Below are positions 25,803 through 33,162 of a stretch of DNA of 39,747 bases, in pieces. Location: assembly GCA_019114825.1 (NCBI GenBank), contig DXES01000033.1:1-39747 (forward strand), in the 5' to 3' direction. The stretch's first letter is position 1; each line of letters opens with the position of its first letter. Made by a program: the position numbers and the translations under genes. The notes below the pieces were generated by a model, which made no database searches, was not told the DNA's origin, and saw only the letters and a list, made by a program, of their open reading frames with translations. This stretch comes from Candidatus Anaerotruncus excrementipullorum (lineage in GTDB: Bacteria; Bacillota; Clostridia; Oscillospirales; Ruminococcaceae).

Positions 25803-26951
25803 ATGAAAAAGTTGTTTGCTGTTCTTCTGTCGGCCGCCCTGTTGGCCGTCTCCGCGGCGGGCTGCTCCAGCGGCGCCAGCGGAGCTGCCTCCAGCCAGGC
25901 CGCCTCCAGCCAAGCTGCCAGCGAGGCCGCCGAGCCCGCTGCCAGCGAAGCTGCTGAACCTGCTGCCAGCGAAGCCGCCGAACCTGCCGCCAGCGAGGAG
26001 GCCAGCGAGGAGGCCACCGGTGAGGCCGGCACCTCCGAGGATCTGACCATCCGCGTAGGCGCCTTCAAAGGCCCCACCGCCATGGGTATGGTCAAACTGA
26101 TGGAGGACAACGAGGCTGGTACCTCCGCCAACCACTACGAGTTCACCGTCATGGGTTCGGTGGATGAGGTCACCCCCAAGCTGCTCCAGGGGGAGCTGGA
26201 TATTGCCGCCCTGCCGGCCAACCTCTCCTCGGTGCTCTACAACAACTCCAATGCCGGCATCCAGGTGACCAACATCAACACCCTGGGCGTCCTCTACATT
26301 GTGGAGACGGGGGATACCGTCCACTCGGTGGCCGACCTGAAGGGCAAGACGATCTATGCCAGCGGCAAGGGCGCCACCCCTGAGTACGCCCTCAACTACC
26401 TGCTGACTCAGAACGGCCTGGACCCCGCCACCGATGTGACCATCGAATGGAAGAGCGAGCACACCGAGTGCGTGGCTGCCATTGCCCAGGCGGAAAATGG
26501 GATCGCCATGCTGCCCCAGCCGTTTGTGACCACCGCCCAGGCCCAGAACCCGGACATCCGGGTGGCGCTGGATATGACCCAGGAGTGGGAGACGCTGCAG
26601 GCCAGCGCCGAACATCCCAGCGCGCTGCTCACCGGTGTCACAGTGGTGCGCACCGAGTTTGCCCAGGAGCATCCCGAGGCGGTGGACGCCTTCCTGCAGG
26701 AGTATAAAGCTTCCACCGAATACGTGAACGCCAATGTGCCCGAGTCGGCCGCTCTGCTGGAGAAGTTTGATATCTTCCAGGCGGCGGTGGCGGAGAAGGC
26801 CCTGCCCGCGTGCAACATTGTCTACATCGATGGCGACCAGATGAAAGACCAGTTGGGCGGCTATCTGGCTGTCCTGCTGGAGCAGAACCCCAACTCGATC
26901 GGAGGCGCTCTGCCCGGTGATGACTTCTACTACACCCCCGCGCAGGAATAA
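25803..26951 (+). CDS. ABC transporter substrate-binding lipoprotein (NMT1/SsuA-like)
   Basis: A 382-residue lipoprotein: signal peptide with lipobox SAAGC (Cys21), then an Ala/Ser/Glu linker containing AASEAAEP in three tandem copies (24-bp repeat units, about 25917-25992). The binding domain starts at LTIRVGAFKGPTAMGMVKLM. It continues through VTPKLLQGELDIAALPANLSSVLYN and VADLKGKTIYASGKGATPEYALNYLL to a lobe with ENGIAMLPQPFVTTA. This fits the NMT1/NitT-TauT group that carries nitrate, sulfonates, or thiamine and pyrimidine precursors. No pathway gene beside it names the ligand. It overlaps the permease start. Confidence 0.9.
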   Translation: MKKLFAVLLSAALLAVSAAGCSSGASGAASSQAASSQAASEAAEPAASEAAEPAASEAAEPAASEEASEEATGEAGTSEDLTIRVGAFKGPTAMGMVKLMEDNEAGTSANHYEFTVMGSVDEVTPKLLQGELDIAALPANLSSVLYNNSNAGIQVTNINTLGVLYIVETGDTVHSVADLKGKTIYASGKGATPEYALNYLLTQNGLDPATDVTIEWKSEHTECVAAIAQAENGIAMLPQPFVTTAQAQNPDIRVALDMTQEWETLQASAEHPSALLTGVTVVRTEFAQEHPEAVDAFLQEYKASTEYVNANVPESAALLEKFDIFQAAVAEKALPACNIVYIDGDQMKDQLGGYLAVLLEQNPNSIGGALPGDDFYYTPAQE

Positions 26952-27684
26952 GATCCGCCTTTGGGCGGTCCTCATCTGGCTGGCGGTCTGGCAGGCCGCC
27001 AGCCTGTGGGTGGGGGAGGCGATTCTGCTCGCCTCCCCCATCTCTGTTTTCCTGCGCCTAATCCAGCTCTGCCAGACCGGGGAGTTCTGGGGGTCCATCC
27101 TCTTTTCCCTGGTGCGCATCCTCTGGGGATTTCTGCTGGGGGCGGGGCTGGGAGGGCTGTTCGCCGGGCTGGCCGCCCTGCTGCGACCGGTGGAGGAGCT
27201 GCTCTCCCCACTGATGCTGGTGATGAAGACCACGCCGGTCACCTCCATCATCATTGTCTGCCTGATCTGGATCCCCTCCCGGAACCTCTCGGTGTTCACC
27301 GCCTTTTTGATGGTCTTCCCCATCCTATACACCAACCTGCTGGAGGGGATCCGAGCCACCGATCCCCAGCTGTTGGAGATGGCGGAGCTGTTCCAGGTGC
27401 CCCGGTATAAACGGGTGCGGTATATCTACCTCTCCCAGCTGATCCCCTACCTGCGGTCGGGATTTGCAGTGGCGGTAGGCCTCAGCTGGAAGGCGGGGGC
27501 TGCCGCCGAGGTGATCGGCATCCCCAAGGGGTCGATCGGCGAACACCTCTACGACGCCAAGCTCTTCTTGGATACCCCCAGCCTGTTCGCTTGGACGGTG
27601 GTGATCATCTGCATGAGCATCCTGTTCGAGCGGGTGTTCCTGTGGGGGCTCTCCAAGCTGCTCAAGCGGCTGGAAAGGATGTGA
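26917..27684 (+). CDS. ABC transporter permease (TauC/SsuC-like)
   Basis: A 255-residue membrane permease with about six helices. The EAA-type loop is EGIRATDPQLLEMAELFQVPRYKRVRYIYLSQLIPYL (about 145-180), and SFAVAVGLSWKAGAAAEVIGIP-like sequence follows, typical of BPD_transp_1 permeases of the NitT/TauT class. It begins inside the binding-protein gene (35-nt overlap); GTG at 26917 has GGAGG 11 nt upstream, and the next codon is ATG, so either may serve. The ATPase follows 6 nt after the stop. Forms the import channel with that ATPase. Confidence 0.92.
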   Translation: MMTSTTPPRRNKIRLWAVLIWLAVWQAASLWVGEAILLASPISVFLRLIQLCQTGEFWGSILFSLVRILWGFLLGAGLGGLFAGLAALLRPVEELLSPLMLVMKTTPVTSIIIVCLIWIPSRNLSVFTAFLMVFPILYTNLLEGIRATDPQLLEMAELFQVPRYKRVRYIYLSQLIPYLRSGFAVAVGLSWKAGAAAEVIGIPKGSIGEHLYDAKLFLDTPSLFAWTVVIICMSILFERVFLWGLSKLLKRLERM

Positions 27685-27690
27685 GCGGCC

Positions 27691-28266
27691 ATGATCGCGG
27701 TGGAAAATCTATCCAAATCCTTCCAAGGGCTTCCGGTATTGGAGGGGCTGAACCTCTCCTTCCCGGAGGGGGTGGTCTCCTGCATCATGGGGGAGTCCGG
27801 CTGCGGCAAAACCACCCTGCTGCGGATCCTCATGGGGCTGGAGCCGCCGGACAGTGGCCGCATCCTGGGGTTGGAGGGAAAGCGCCTCAGCGCGGTCTTT
27901 CCGGAGCACCGGCTGTGTGAAAACCTCAGCCCCCTCTCCAACCTAAAGCTGGTGTGCGGCGGCAGCCGCTCCCGGCAGCAGCTGCTCCAGGACCTGGAGG
28001 CCACCGGGCTGGAGGACTGCTTCCACAAGCCGGTACGGGAGCTGAGCGATGGGATGCGCCGCCGGGTCTGTATCGTCCGGGCGCTGGAGGTCCCCTTCGA
28101 CCTGCTTTTCCTGGATGAGCCGTTCCGGGGGCTGGATGCTGCTACCCGCCTGCGCACAATGGCGCTGGTCAAAGAGCGGGCGGCCGGAAGGACGGTGATC
28201 ATGGTCACCCATGACCCGGAGGAGCCCGCTTTGATGGGAGCAGTCCAGACGATTCAACTGGATTGA
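27691..28266 (+). CDS. ABC transporter ATP-binding protein (TauB/SsuB-like), short, with altered Q-loop
   Basis: A 191-residue ATPase, shorter than the usual 230-260. Walker A GESGCGKTT (34-42), signature LSDGMRRR (118-125; the usual second Gly is Asp), Walker B LLFLDEPFRGLD (138-149) and switch VTHDPEEP are present. The Q-loop reads AVFPEHRLCENLS: Pro71 stands where Gln is expected, which a single CAG-to-CCG change would give. That residue normally contacts the metal and the permease, so the pump may be weakened or work differently. The short C-terminus lacks any regulatory extension. Ends in a strong terminator. Confidence 0.9.
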   Translation: MIAVENLSKSFQGLPVLEGLNLSFPEGVVSCIMGESGCGKTTLLRILMGLEPPDSGRILGLEGKRLSAVFPEHRLCENLSPLSNLKLVCGGSRSRQQLLQDLEATGLEDCFHKPVRELSDGMRRRVCIVRALEVPFDLLFLDEPFRGLDAATRLRTMALVKERAAGRTVIMVTHDPEEPALMGAVQTIQLD

Positions 28267-28275
28267 AGGCAAAAT

Positions 28276-28313
28276 AAGCGGGGGTGCGTCCCGATAGACG
28301 CACCCCCGCTTTT
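28276..28313. terminator. Intrinsic terminator after the ABC operon, also facing the convergent gene
   Basis: A 15-bp stem AAGCGGGGGTGCGTC/GACGCACCCCCGCTT with T-runs on the plus strand and a weaker TATTTT on the minus strand; it lies between convergent genes. Confidence 0.92.
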
Positions 28314-28323
28314 ACCGTCTCGG

Positions 28324-28566
28324 TCAAACGCCGGCCCGCTCCTGCTCCTCCAGCCAACTGCGCAGCTGCGCCAGCCCCTCCTGGGTCAGCGGGAAGGCCG
28401 CCTGACCCAGGATGCCTCCATGCTCCTGGCAGTACTCGAAACAGTAGACCCGGTAGGCCCACACCTGCACCTGGTCCCCATCCGGCTGCAGCTTGTAGCG
28501 AAAATCCCCTTGGCTTCCGGTATAGCAGTTCTTCTCCCGCAAAAAATCCAGCATGGGCAGTTCCAT
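28324..28566 (-). CDS. Small soluble protein of unknown function
   Basis: An 80-residue protein starting MELPMLDFLREKNCYTGSQG, then RYKLQPDGDQVQVWAYRVYCFEYCQ and a C-terminal part PLTQEGLAQLRSWLEEQ. It mixes aromatic residues with three Cys and has no signal or membrane segment. I recognise no named family. The ATG at 28566 is favoured because AAGGA lies eight nt upstream; the earlier ATG would have the site directly against it. It lies 72 nt downstream of fprA on the same strand, so it may be co-transcribed and share an oxygen- or NO-defence context, which is speculation. Confidence 0.7.
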   Translation of the reverse strand: MELPMLDFLREKNCYTGSQGDFRYKLQPDGDQVQVWAYRVYCFEYCQEHGGILGQAAFPLTQEGLAQLRSWLEEQERAGV

Positions 28567-28638
28567 GGCGTCCATCCTTTCTATGGAAAAGAGGGACGGC
28601 GATATCCGCCGCCCCTCCCCTATGTGTGGAAGCTGGTA

Positions 28639-29847
28639 TTAGGCCTGGTTCAGAGAGGCCACCAGGGCATCCCGCAGCTGGAGCATCGAGTCCAGCTGGG
28701 ACTCCTTCATGCTGGAGGCCAGGCAGACGCCGTTTTCCAACACGGTCATATTCTTCATCTCGCCCAGCAGCCCCCGCATATGTTTGCCGGAGGCGCAGGC
28801 CCAGGTGCCGTTTTCGATCACCGCCACCGTGCGGTTCTGCAGGTTCAGAGCCTTCATATCCCGCAGGAACGACTCCATGGGCGGATAGAGGTTCATATTG
28901 TAGGTGGGGGCAGCCAGCACCAGGTGGCTGCACCGCCAGGCCTCGGCGATCAGGTGGGAGACATGGGTGCTGGAGACATCGTAGGCAGCGATGTTTTTGA
29001 CCCCCGCCTCGGAGAGCAGGTTCATCAACAGGTTGGCCGCGTTCTCGGTGTGCCCGTAGATCGATCCATAGAACACCGCCACCGCCCGGTCCTCCGGCTC
29101 ATACCGGCTCCAGCGGTCGTATTTCTCCAAAAACCAGCCCAGATTCTCCCGCCAGATGGGCCCATGCAGCGGGCAGATCATGTTGATCTCCAGGCCAGCG
29201 GCCTTTTTGAGCACCGCCTGGACCTGGGGACCGTATTTGCCCACGATATTGGTGTAATACCGGCGGCTGTCGTCCAGCCAATCCCGCTCAAAGTTCACCT
29301 GGTCGCTGAACAGGTTGCCGTTGAGGGCGCCGAAGGTGCCGAAGGCATCCGCGGAGAAGAGGATCTTCTCCTTGAGCTCGTAGGCCAGCATCACCTCCGG
29401 CCAGTGGACCATGGGGGCCATCACAAACTGCAGGGTGTGGGCGCCCAGGCAGAGCTGATCCCCCTCCTTCACCAGGTGGGTGCGGCCCTCCAGGTCGAAA
29501 TCATAGAACTGGCGGATCATCTGGATCGTCTTGGCGTTCCCCACGATCTGCATCTGGGGATAGCGCAGGGCCAGCTCCCCGATGGTGGCGCAGTGGTCGG
29601 GCTCCATGTGGTCCACCACTAGATAGTCCAGCGGCCGCCCATGCAGCAGATGGGCCAGATTCTCCAGCAGCTGGCCGCCCACCGACCGGTCCACGGTATC
29701 CATCAGGGCGGTTTTCTCATCCAAAATCAGATAGGCATTGTAGGAGACGCCCCGGGGGATAGGGAACAGGTTTTCGAACAGCGCCAGCCGCCGGTCCTCC
29801 GAACCCACCCAATAGATATCCTCACAGATTTTGCGTGTGCAGTACAT
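28639..29847 (-). CDS. fprA: A-type flavoprotein (flavodiiron protein), O2/NO reductase
   Basis: A 402-residue flavodiiron protein that reduces O2 to water or NO to N2O, protecting anaerobes. The metallo-beta-lactamase-like half carries the diiron ligands His80, Glu82, Asp84 (HMEPDH), His148 (VHWPEV), Asp167 (SADAFG) and His228 (CPLHGP). The C-terminal half (from about 253) is a flavodoxin with the FMN loop FYGSIYGHTENAA. No rubredoxin domain is fused, so electrons must come from a separate rubredoxin or similar donor. ATG with AAAGGTGG upstream. Confidence 0.96.
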   Translation of the reverse strand: MYCTRKICEDIYWVGSEDRRLALFENLFPIPRGVSYNAYLILDEKTALMDTVDRSVGGQLLENLAHLLHGRPLDYLVVDHMEPDHCATIGELALRYPQMQIVGNAKTIQMIRQFYDFDLEGRTHLVKEGDQLCLGAHTLQFVMAPMVHWPEVMLAYELKEKILFSADAFGTFGALNGNLFSDQVNFERDWLDDSRRYYTNIVGKYGPQVQAVLKKAAGLEINMICPLHGPIWRENLGWFLEKYDRWSRYEPEDRAVAVFYGSIYGHTENAANLLMNLLSEAGVKNIAAYDVSSTHVSHLIAEAWRCSHLVLAAPTYNMNLYPPMESFLRDMKALNLQNRTVAVIENGTWACASGKHMRGLLGEMKNMTVLENGVCLASSMKESQLDSMLQLRDALVASLNQA

Positions 29848-29928
29848 TTTCTTCCACCTTTCTTTATCGAAAGCTCAGATCTTCTTACCGGTTTGATCTT
29901 TGAAAAGCCGTTTTTTGGCAACCAATTT

Positions 29929-29958
29929 ATTATAGCATGCCCTTTTTTGCCTTTGCAA
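29929..29958 (-). promoter_or_regulatory. Probable promoter of fprA
   Basis: A perfect -10 TATAAT (29929-29934), 18-bp spacer and -35 TTGCAA (29953-29958), about 80 bp before the ATG. Confidence 0.6.
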
Positions 29959-29988
29959 GAGGGCCTTTGCCCCGGCAGCGTATTTTCT

Positions 29989-30001
29989 CCGTATTATACG
30001 G
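29989..30001. promoter_or_regulatory. Perfect palindrome CCGTATTATACGG upstream of fprA
   Basis: Six-bp arms CCGTAT/ATACGG around one base, about 140 bp upstream of the fprA ATG and upstream of its likely promoter. A possible regulator site; no protein can be assigned. Confidence 0.4.
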
Positions 30002-30096
30002 ATTCCGGCGGAAATTTCCCGGCGGAAAACCGCCTTCCGACAAAAAAGTTGCCGTCCCTCCCCTTCCAGCCGGGGGGATGGAAGGATTTTCCCAAT

Positions 30097-31674
30097 TTAA
30101 GACTGGCGCTGGAGCACCAGATCCCGGTAGAGCTTATACTCCATGGAATCGGACAGGGCGTGCATGGAGGCGTTGATGATATCGGTGGAGACCCCCACCG
30201 TCGTCCAGACGTTCTCCCCGTCCGAGGACTCGATGAGCACCCGCACCAGGGCCGCTGTGGCCTTGGTATCCATGACCCGCACCTTATAGTCGATCAGCCG
30301 CACCCCGGCCAGGCTGGGATAGAACACCTCCAGTCCCTTGCGCAGCGCCCGGTCCAAGGCATGGACCGGGCCATCCCCTTCATCGGCGGTGATCTCATAG
30401 CGGTCCCCCACCCGCAGTTTCACCATGGCGGAGGACATATGCCGGTCGGCGCAGTCCTGCTCACCAATGATCCGGAACAGCTCCAGGTGGAAAAACGGGG
30501 TGAACCGGCCCAACTCCCGGAGCACCACCAGCTCAAAGCTGGAGGTGGCAGCCTCAAACTGATAGCCCTGGAATTCCAGCTCCTTCAGCCGCTCCACCAG
30601 CATCCCCAGCTCAGGGGAATTTTTGGACAGGTCGGGCACCACCTCGTGGACCTTGGCCAACAGCGCCGTGCGGCCGGAGACCTCCGACAGCAAAATCTGC
30701 CGTTGGTTGCCCACCCGCTCGGGGCTGATGTGTTCAAAGGCGGCGGTGTTCTTCTTTACCCCGTCCACATGCATCCCCCCCTTGTGGGCAAAGGCGCTCT
30801 TGCCCACATAGGGCATGGCGTGGGCGAGCTGCATGTTGGACACCTCGGAGATATACCGGGCGGTGCGGGTCAGCTGGGGCAGCCGGTCCTCCGGAATACA
30901 GCTGCAGTCCCGTTTGAGCTGCAGGTTGGCGATGACGGTGGCCAGGTTGGTGTTACCGCACCGCTCCCCAAAGCCGGTGCAGGTGCCCTGCACCTGCACC
31001 GCCCCCGCCTGCACCGCAGCCATCGCCCCCGCCACGGCGCAGCCCATATCGTCGTGGCAGTGGATACCGATCCGGCCGGGAAACTGGCGGTGCATCCGGC
31101 CGGTGATCTCCCCGATCTCCTCCGGAAAGCAGCCGCCGTTGGTGTCGCAGAGCACCAGCCGCTCCGCCCCCGCCCGGCGGGCCACCTGGAGCACCTGCTC
31201 GGCGTAATAGGGGTCCTGTTTGTAGCCGTCAAAGAAGTGCTCCGCGTCAAAGATCACCAGCTTGCCGGCGGCAGTGAGGTAACGGACGGTGTCCTCGATC
31301 ATCTCCAGGTTCTCCTGGGGGGAGGTCTCCAACACATGCTCCACCTGCCAACGGGAGCTCTTGCCGAAGATGGTCACCCACTGGGTGCCCGCCGCCAGAA
31401 GCGCCGCGCAATTGCCGTCCTCCTGGGCGGTCATACCCCGGCGGCGGGTGGAGCCGAAGGCGGTGAGCTTGGCATGCTCCAGCCCCAGGGCGGGGGCACG
31501 GCGGAAAAACTCCGCGTCTTTGGGGTTGCTAAACGGGTTGCCCGCCTCGATAAAATCCACCCCCAGTTGGTCCAGCGCCCGGGCGATGTTGCACTTGTCC
31601 TCCACCGAAAAGGAGACGTTTTCGCTCTGGGCCCCATCCCGGAGGGTGGAGTCAAAAATCTCAATCTTTCTCAT
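30097..31674 (-). CDS. cimA: (R)-citramalate synthase
   Basis: A 525-residue enzyme that condenses pyruvate with acetyl-CoA to citramalate, the first step of the threonine-independent route to isoleucine. The TIM-barrel half has DSTLRDGAQSENVSFS (Asp8, Arg12), the metal-binding HCHDD (His205, His207) and GTCTGFGERCGNTNLATV. The C-terminal LeuA-type regulatory domain (about 395-515, with ALVRVLIESSDGENVWTTVGVSTDIINAS) suggests feedback control by isoleucine or leucine. Homocitrate and isopropylmalate synthases are relatives, but the length and motif set fit CimA best. It has its own promoter, divergent from the nitroreductase gene. Confidence 0.93.
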   Translation of the reverse strand: MRKIEIFDSTLRDGAQSENVSFSVEDKCNIARALDQLGVDFIEAGNPFSNPKDAEFFRRAPALGLEHAKLTAFGSTRRRGMTAQEDGNCAALLAAGTQWVTIFGKSSRWQVEHVLETSPQENLEMIEDTVRYLTAAGKLVIFDAEHFFDGYKQDPYYAEQVLQVARRAGAERLVLCDTNGGCFPEEIGEITGRMHRQFPGRIGIHCHDDMGCAVAGAMAAVQAGAVQVQGTCTGFGERCGNTNLATVIANLQLKRDCSCIPEDRLPQLTRTARYISEVSNMQLAHAMPYVGKSAFAHKGGMHVDGVKKNTAAFEHISPERVGNQRQILLSEVSGRTALLAKVHEVVPDLSKNSPELGMLVERLKELEFQGYQFEAATSSFELVVLRELGRFTPFFHLELFRIIGEQDCADRHMSSAMVKLRVGDRYEITADEGDGPVHALDRALRKGLEVFYPSLAGVRLIDYKVRVMDTKATAALVRVLIESSDGENVWTTVGVSTDIINASMHALSDSMEYKLYRDLVLQRQS

Positions 31675-31723
31675 GCCGGTTCACCTAGCTCTCTTGGGAT
31701 GCTTGCATAGATTTCGCAGACCT

Positions 31724-31752
31724 ATTTTAGCACAAACTTCCCCAAGTTACAA
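31724..31752 (-). promoter_or_regulatory. Promoter of cimA
   Basis: A -35 TTGTAA (31747-31752), 17-bp spacer and -10 TAAAAT (31724-31729). Confidence 0.75.
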
Positions 31753-31754
31753 CC

Positions 31755-31783
31755 TTGCGCAGGCGGCCTGGCGGTGCTATGAT
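31755..31783 (+). promoter_or_regulatory. Promoter of the nitroreductase gene
   Basis: A -35 TTGCGC (31755-31760), 17-bp spacer and -10 TATGAT (31778-31783). Its -35 is two bp from that of cimA on the other strand. Confidence 0.65.
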
Positions 31784-31819
31784 GGAAGTGAACAAAATCC
31801 CCGAAAGGAGTTGGAAGAA

Positions 31820-32326
31820 ATGGATGGTTCCCAGTTGATTCGCGCCCGGCGCAGTATCCGCCGCTATAAGCCGGGGGTACAGATCCCCCGGGAGGAGATC
31901 CAGCTGATGCTGGAGGCGGCCATGATGGCCCCCAGCGCCCGGAATAGCCGCCCCTGGGAGTTCGTGGTGGTGGAGAGCCCGGCGGTGAAACAGCAGCTGA
32001 TGGAGGCCCACCCCTACTGCGGGATGCTGGCTACCGCCTCCCTGGCGGTGGTAGTCTGCGGCCGGCCCGACCGGCAGGAGGGCTGGGAGTCCCAATTTTG
32101 GCCCCAGGACTGCGGCGCAGCCATTGAAAACCTGCTGCTGCAGGCGCTGGAGCTGGGGTACGGCAGCTGCTGGTGCGGCTGCTACCCGGCTTTGGAGCGG
32201 GTGGAGAAGCTCCAGAAGATCTTGGGGGTCTCCAGCCTGCCGGTGGCCATTGTGGCGGTGGGCGTCCCCGACGAGCATCCGGATGCACGGGGTTATTTTG
32301 ACCCCCAGCTGGTGAAATATCTCTAA
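31820..32326 (+). CDS. Nitroreductase-family flavoprotein
   Basis: A 168-residue FMN-dependent NAD(P)H oxidoreductase, at the short end of the family. The FMN-binding front is IRARRSIRRYKPGVQIP, followed by MMAPSARNSRPWEFVVV; the middle loop DCGAAIENLLLQALELGYGSCWCGCYP contains three Cys near residues 114-120, and the end is VAIVAVGVPDEHPDARGYFDP. Physiological substrates of such enzymes are often unknown. The ATG at 31820 has AAAGGAG nine nt upstream. The frame extending 530 bp upstream lies antisense to cimA and is rejected. Confidence 0.9.
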   Translation: MDGSQLIRARRSIRRYKPGVQIPREEIQLMLEAAMMAPSARNSRPWEFVVVESPAVKQQLMEAHPYCGMLATASLAVVVCGRPDRQEGWESQFWPQDCGAAIENLLLQALELGYGSCWCGCYPALERVEKLQKILGVSSLPVAIVAVGVPDEHPDARGYFDPQLVKYL

Positions 32327-32402
32327 ATAGCGGCTCCTGCATAAAAACTGCTCCCCTGGGAGCCGTGGGGACGGAGGTTTTTTCTTTGACCCCACAACAA
32401 AC

Positions 32403-32449
32403 AACAAAAAGACCACAACAACCCGGCGGGCACCGCCGGGTTGTTGTGG
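32403..32449 (-). terminator. Perfect 17-bp hairpin with T-run at the end of the RHS remnant
   Basis: Arms CCACAACAACCCGGCGG (32413-32429) and CCGCCGGGTTGTTGTGG (32433-32449) around GCA, followed on the minus strand by TCTTTTTTG. The stem is made partly of the RHS codons for C-H-N-N-P. Confidence 0.8.
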
Positions 32450-32727
32450 CAGTAGGGGTAAAGGTTCAGGCCCAGCGGATCCTCCACCACATATTGCTTC
32501 TTCTCCTCGTCCCGGAATACGCCGCCCACCAGTGCCGCGTCCGGATAGTATCCATATGGGTCGTAGACGTTCATCTTCCGGGTCCGGGTCACATCCTCCG
32601 TGGTGAACCGGCCGGTCATAGGGTCCAGATACCGTGCCCGCAGGTAGTAGTCCCCGGTCTCCCGGTCGTAGTACTCCCCACCGTAGCGGAAAGTGCTCCG
32701 GGCACCGGTCGAGGAGCACTTATTCGG
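32420..32727 (-). pseudogene. RHS-repeat core tip remnant (polymorphic toxin debris)
   Basis: The minus strand encodes FRYGGEYYDRETGDYYLRAR followed by YLDPMTGRFTTEDV and, after an insertion-like stretch, VEDPLGLNLYPYCHNNPAV. This is the end of an RHS-associated core domain (usual order YYLRARYYDPxTGRFxxEDP ... NLYxYCxNNP), the point where a variable toxin domain normally begins. An in-frame TAG at 32728-32730 cuts it off upstream, there is no start codon or ribosome site, and the toxin part is missing: the frame runs into the terminator hairpin. GC is higher than in the AT-rich DNA beside it. Confidence 0.8.
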
Positions 32728-32744
32728 CTACTGCAATCCACGCC

Positions 32745-33142
32745 TCAATACGGGACATAGGTCCATTTCTTCCCCTGCTGGATATAACGCCCGTTTAAGT
32801 ATTCAATCTTTTTATCAGGAGGAATCAGTTTTAAAATTTGAGGAACTCTTTTATCCCAATTTACAACACAATATGTAAAATCGAGTGAGGTAATTTTTGG
32901 GGATAGCCTCCAGATTCTTTTTGAATTTATTGGCGTGGACGAGATAGAAAAAAATATATAAGTTTTGTGCTTATTGGATTGACAGAGATCCTTATCTATT
33001 TCTATATAGATGCCCTGTATTTTTTCCCAAGCAGCGTTAAACCATTCCTTTCCCCGGATACTGCATCATGGTGCGGTGTTAGGTATAAAATCTTGAAATT
33101 AGGCTTTTTGTGTGAGAAAATACTTTTATAATATTCTGCTTT
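32745..33142 (-). pseudogene. Frameshifted AT-rich gene remnant, possibly an immunity gene
   Basis: Two protein-like pieces in different frames lie on the minus strand. Piece A (33142 to about 33060) reads AEYYKSIFSHKKPNF then KILYLTPHHDAVSG; piece B, shifted by one base, runs from about 33060 to a TGA at 32745-32747. Piece B reads WFNAAWEKIQGIYIEIDKD in its first part and ends IEYLNGRYIQQGKKWTYVPY, some 105 codons without a stop. Neither has a start codon, and a TGA precedes piece A. I recognise no family. Its place beside RHS debris suggests a decayed immunity or toxin gene; that is inference. Confidence 0.5.
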
Positions 33143-33162
33143 TCATAAAGGAGAATTTCAAA

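Noticed and set aside
29641-31710. A 689-codon plus-strand open frame opposite cimA and fprA
   Set aside because: Antisense shadow of two well-identified genes; no ribosome site and no family resemblance.
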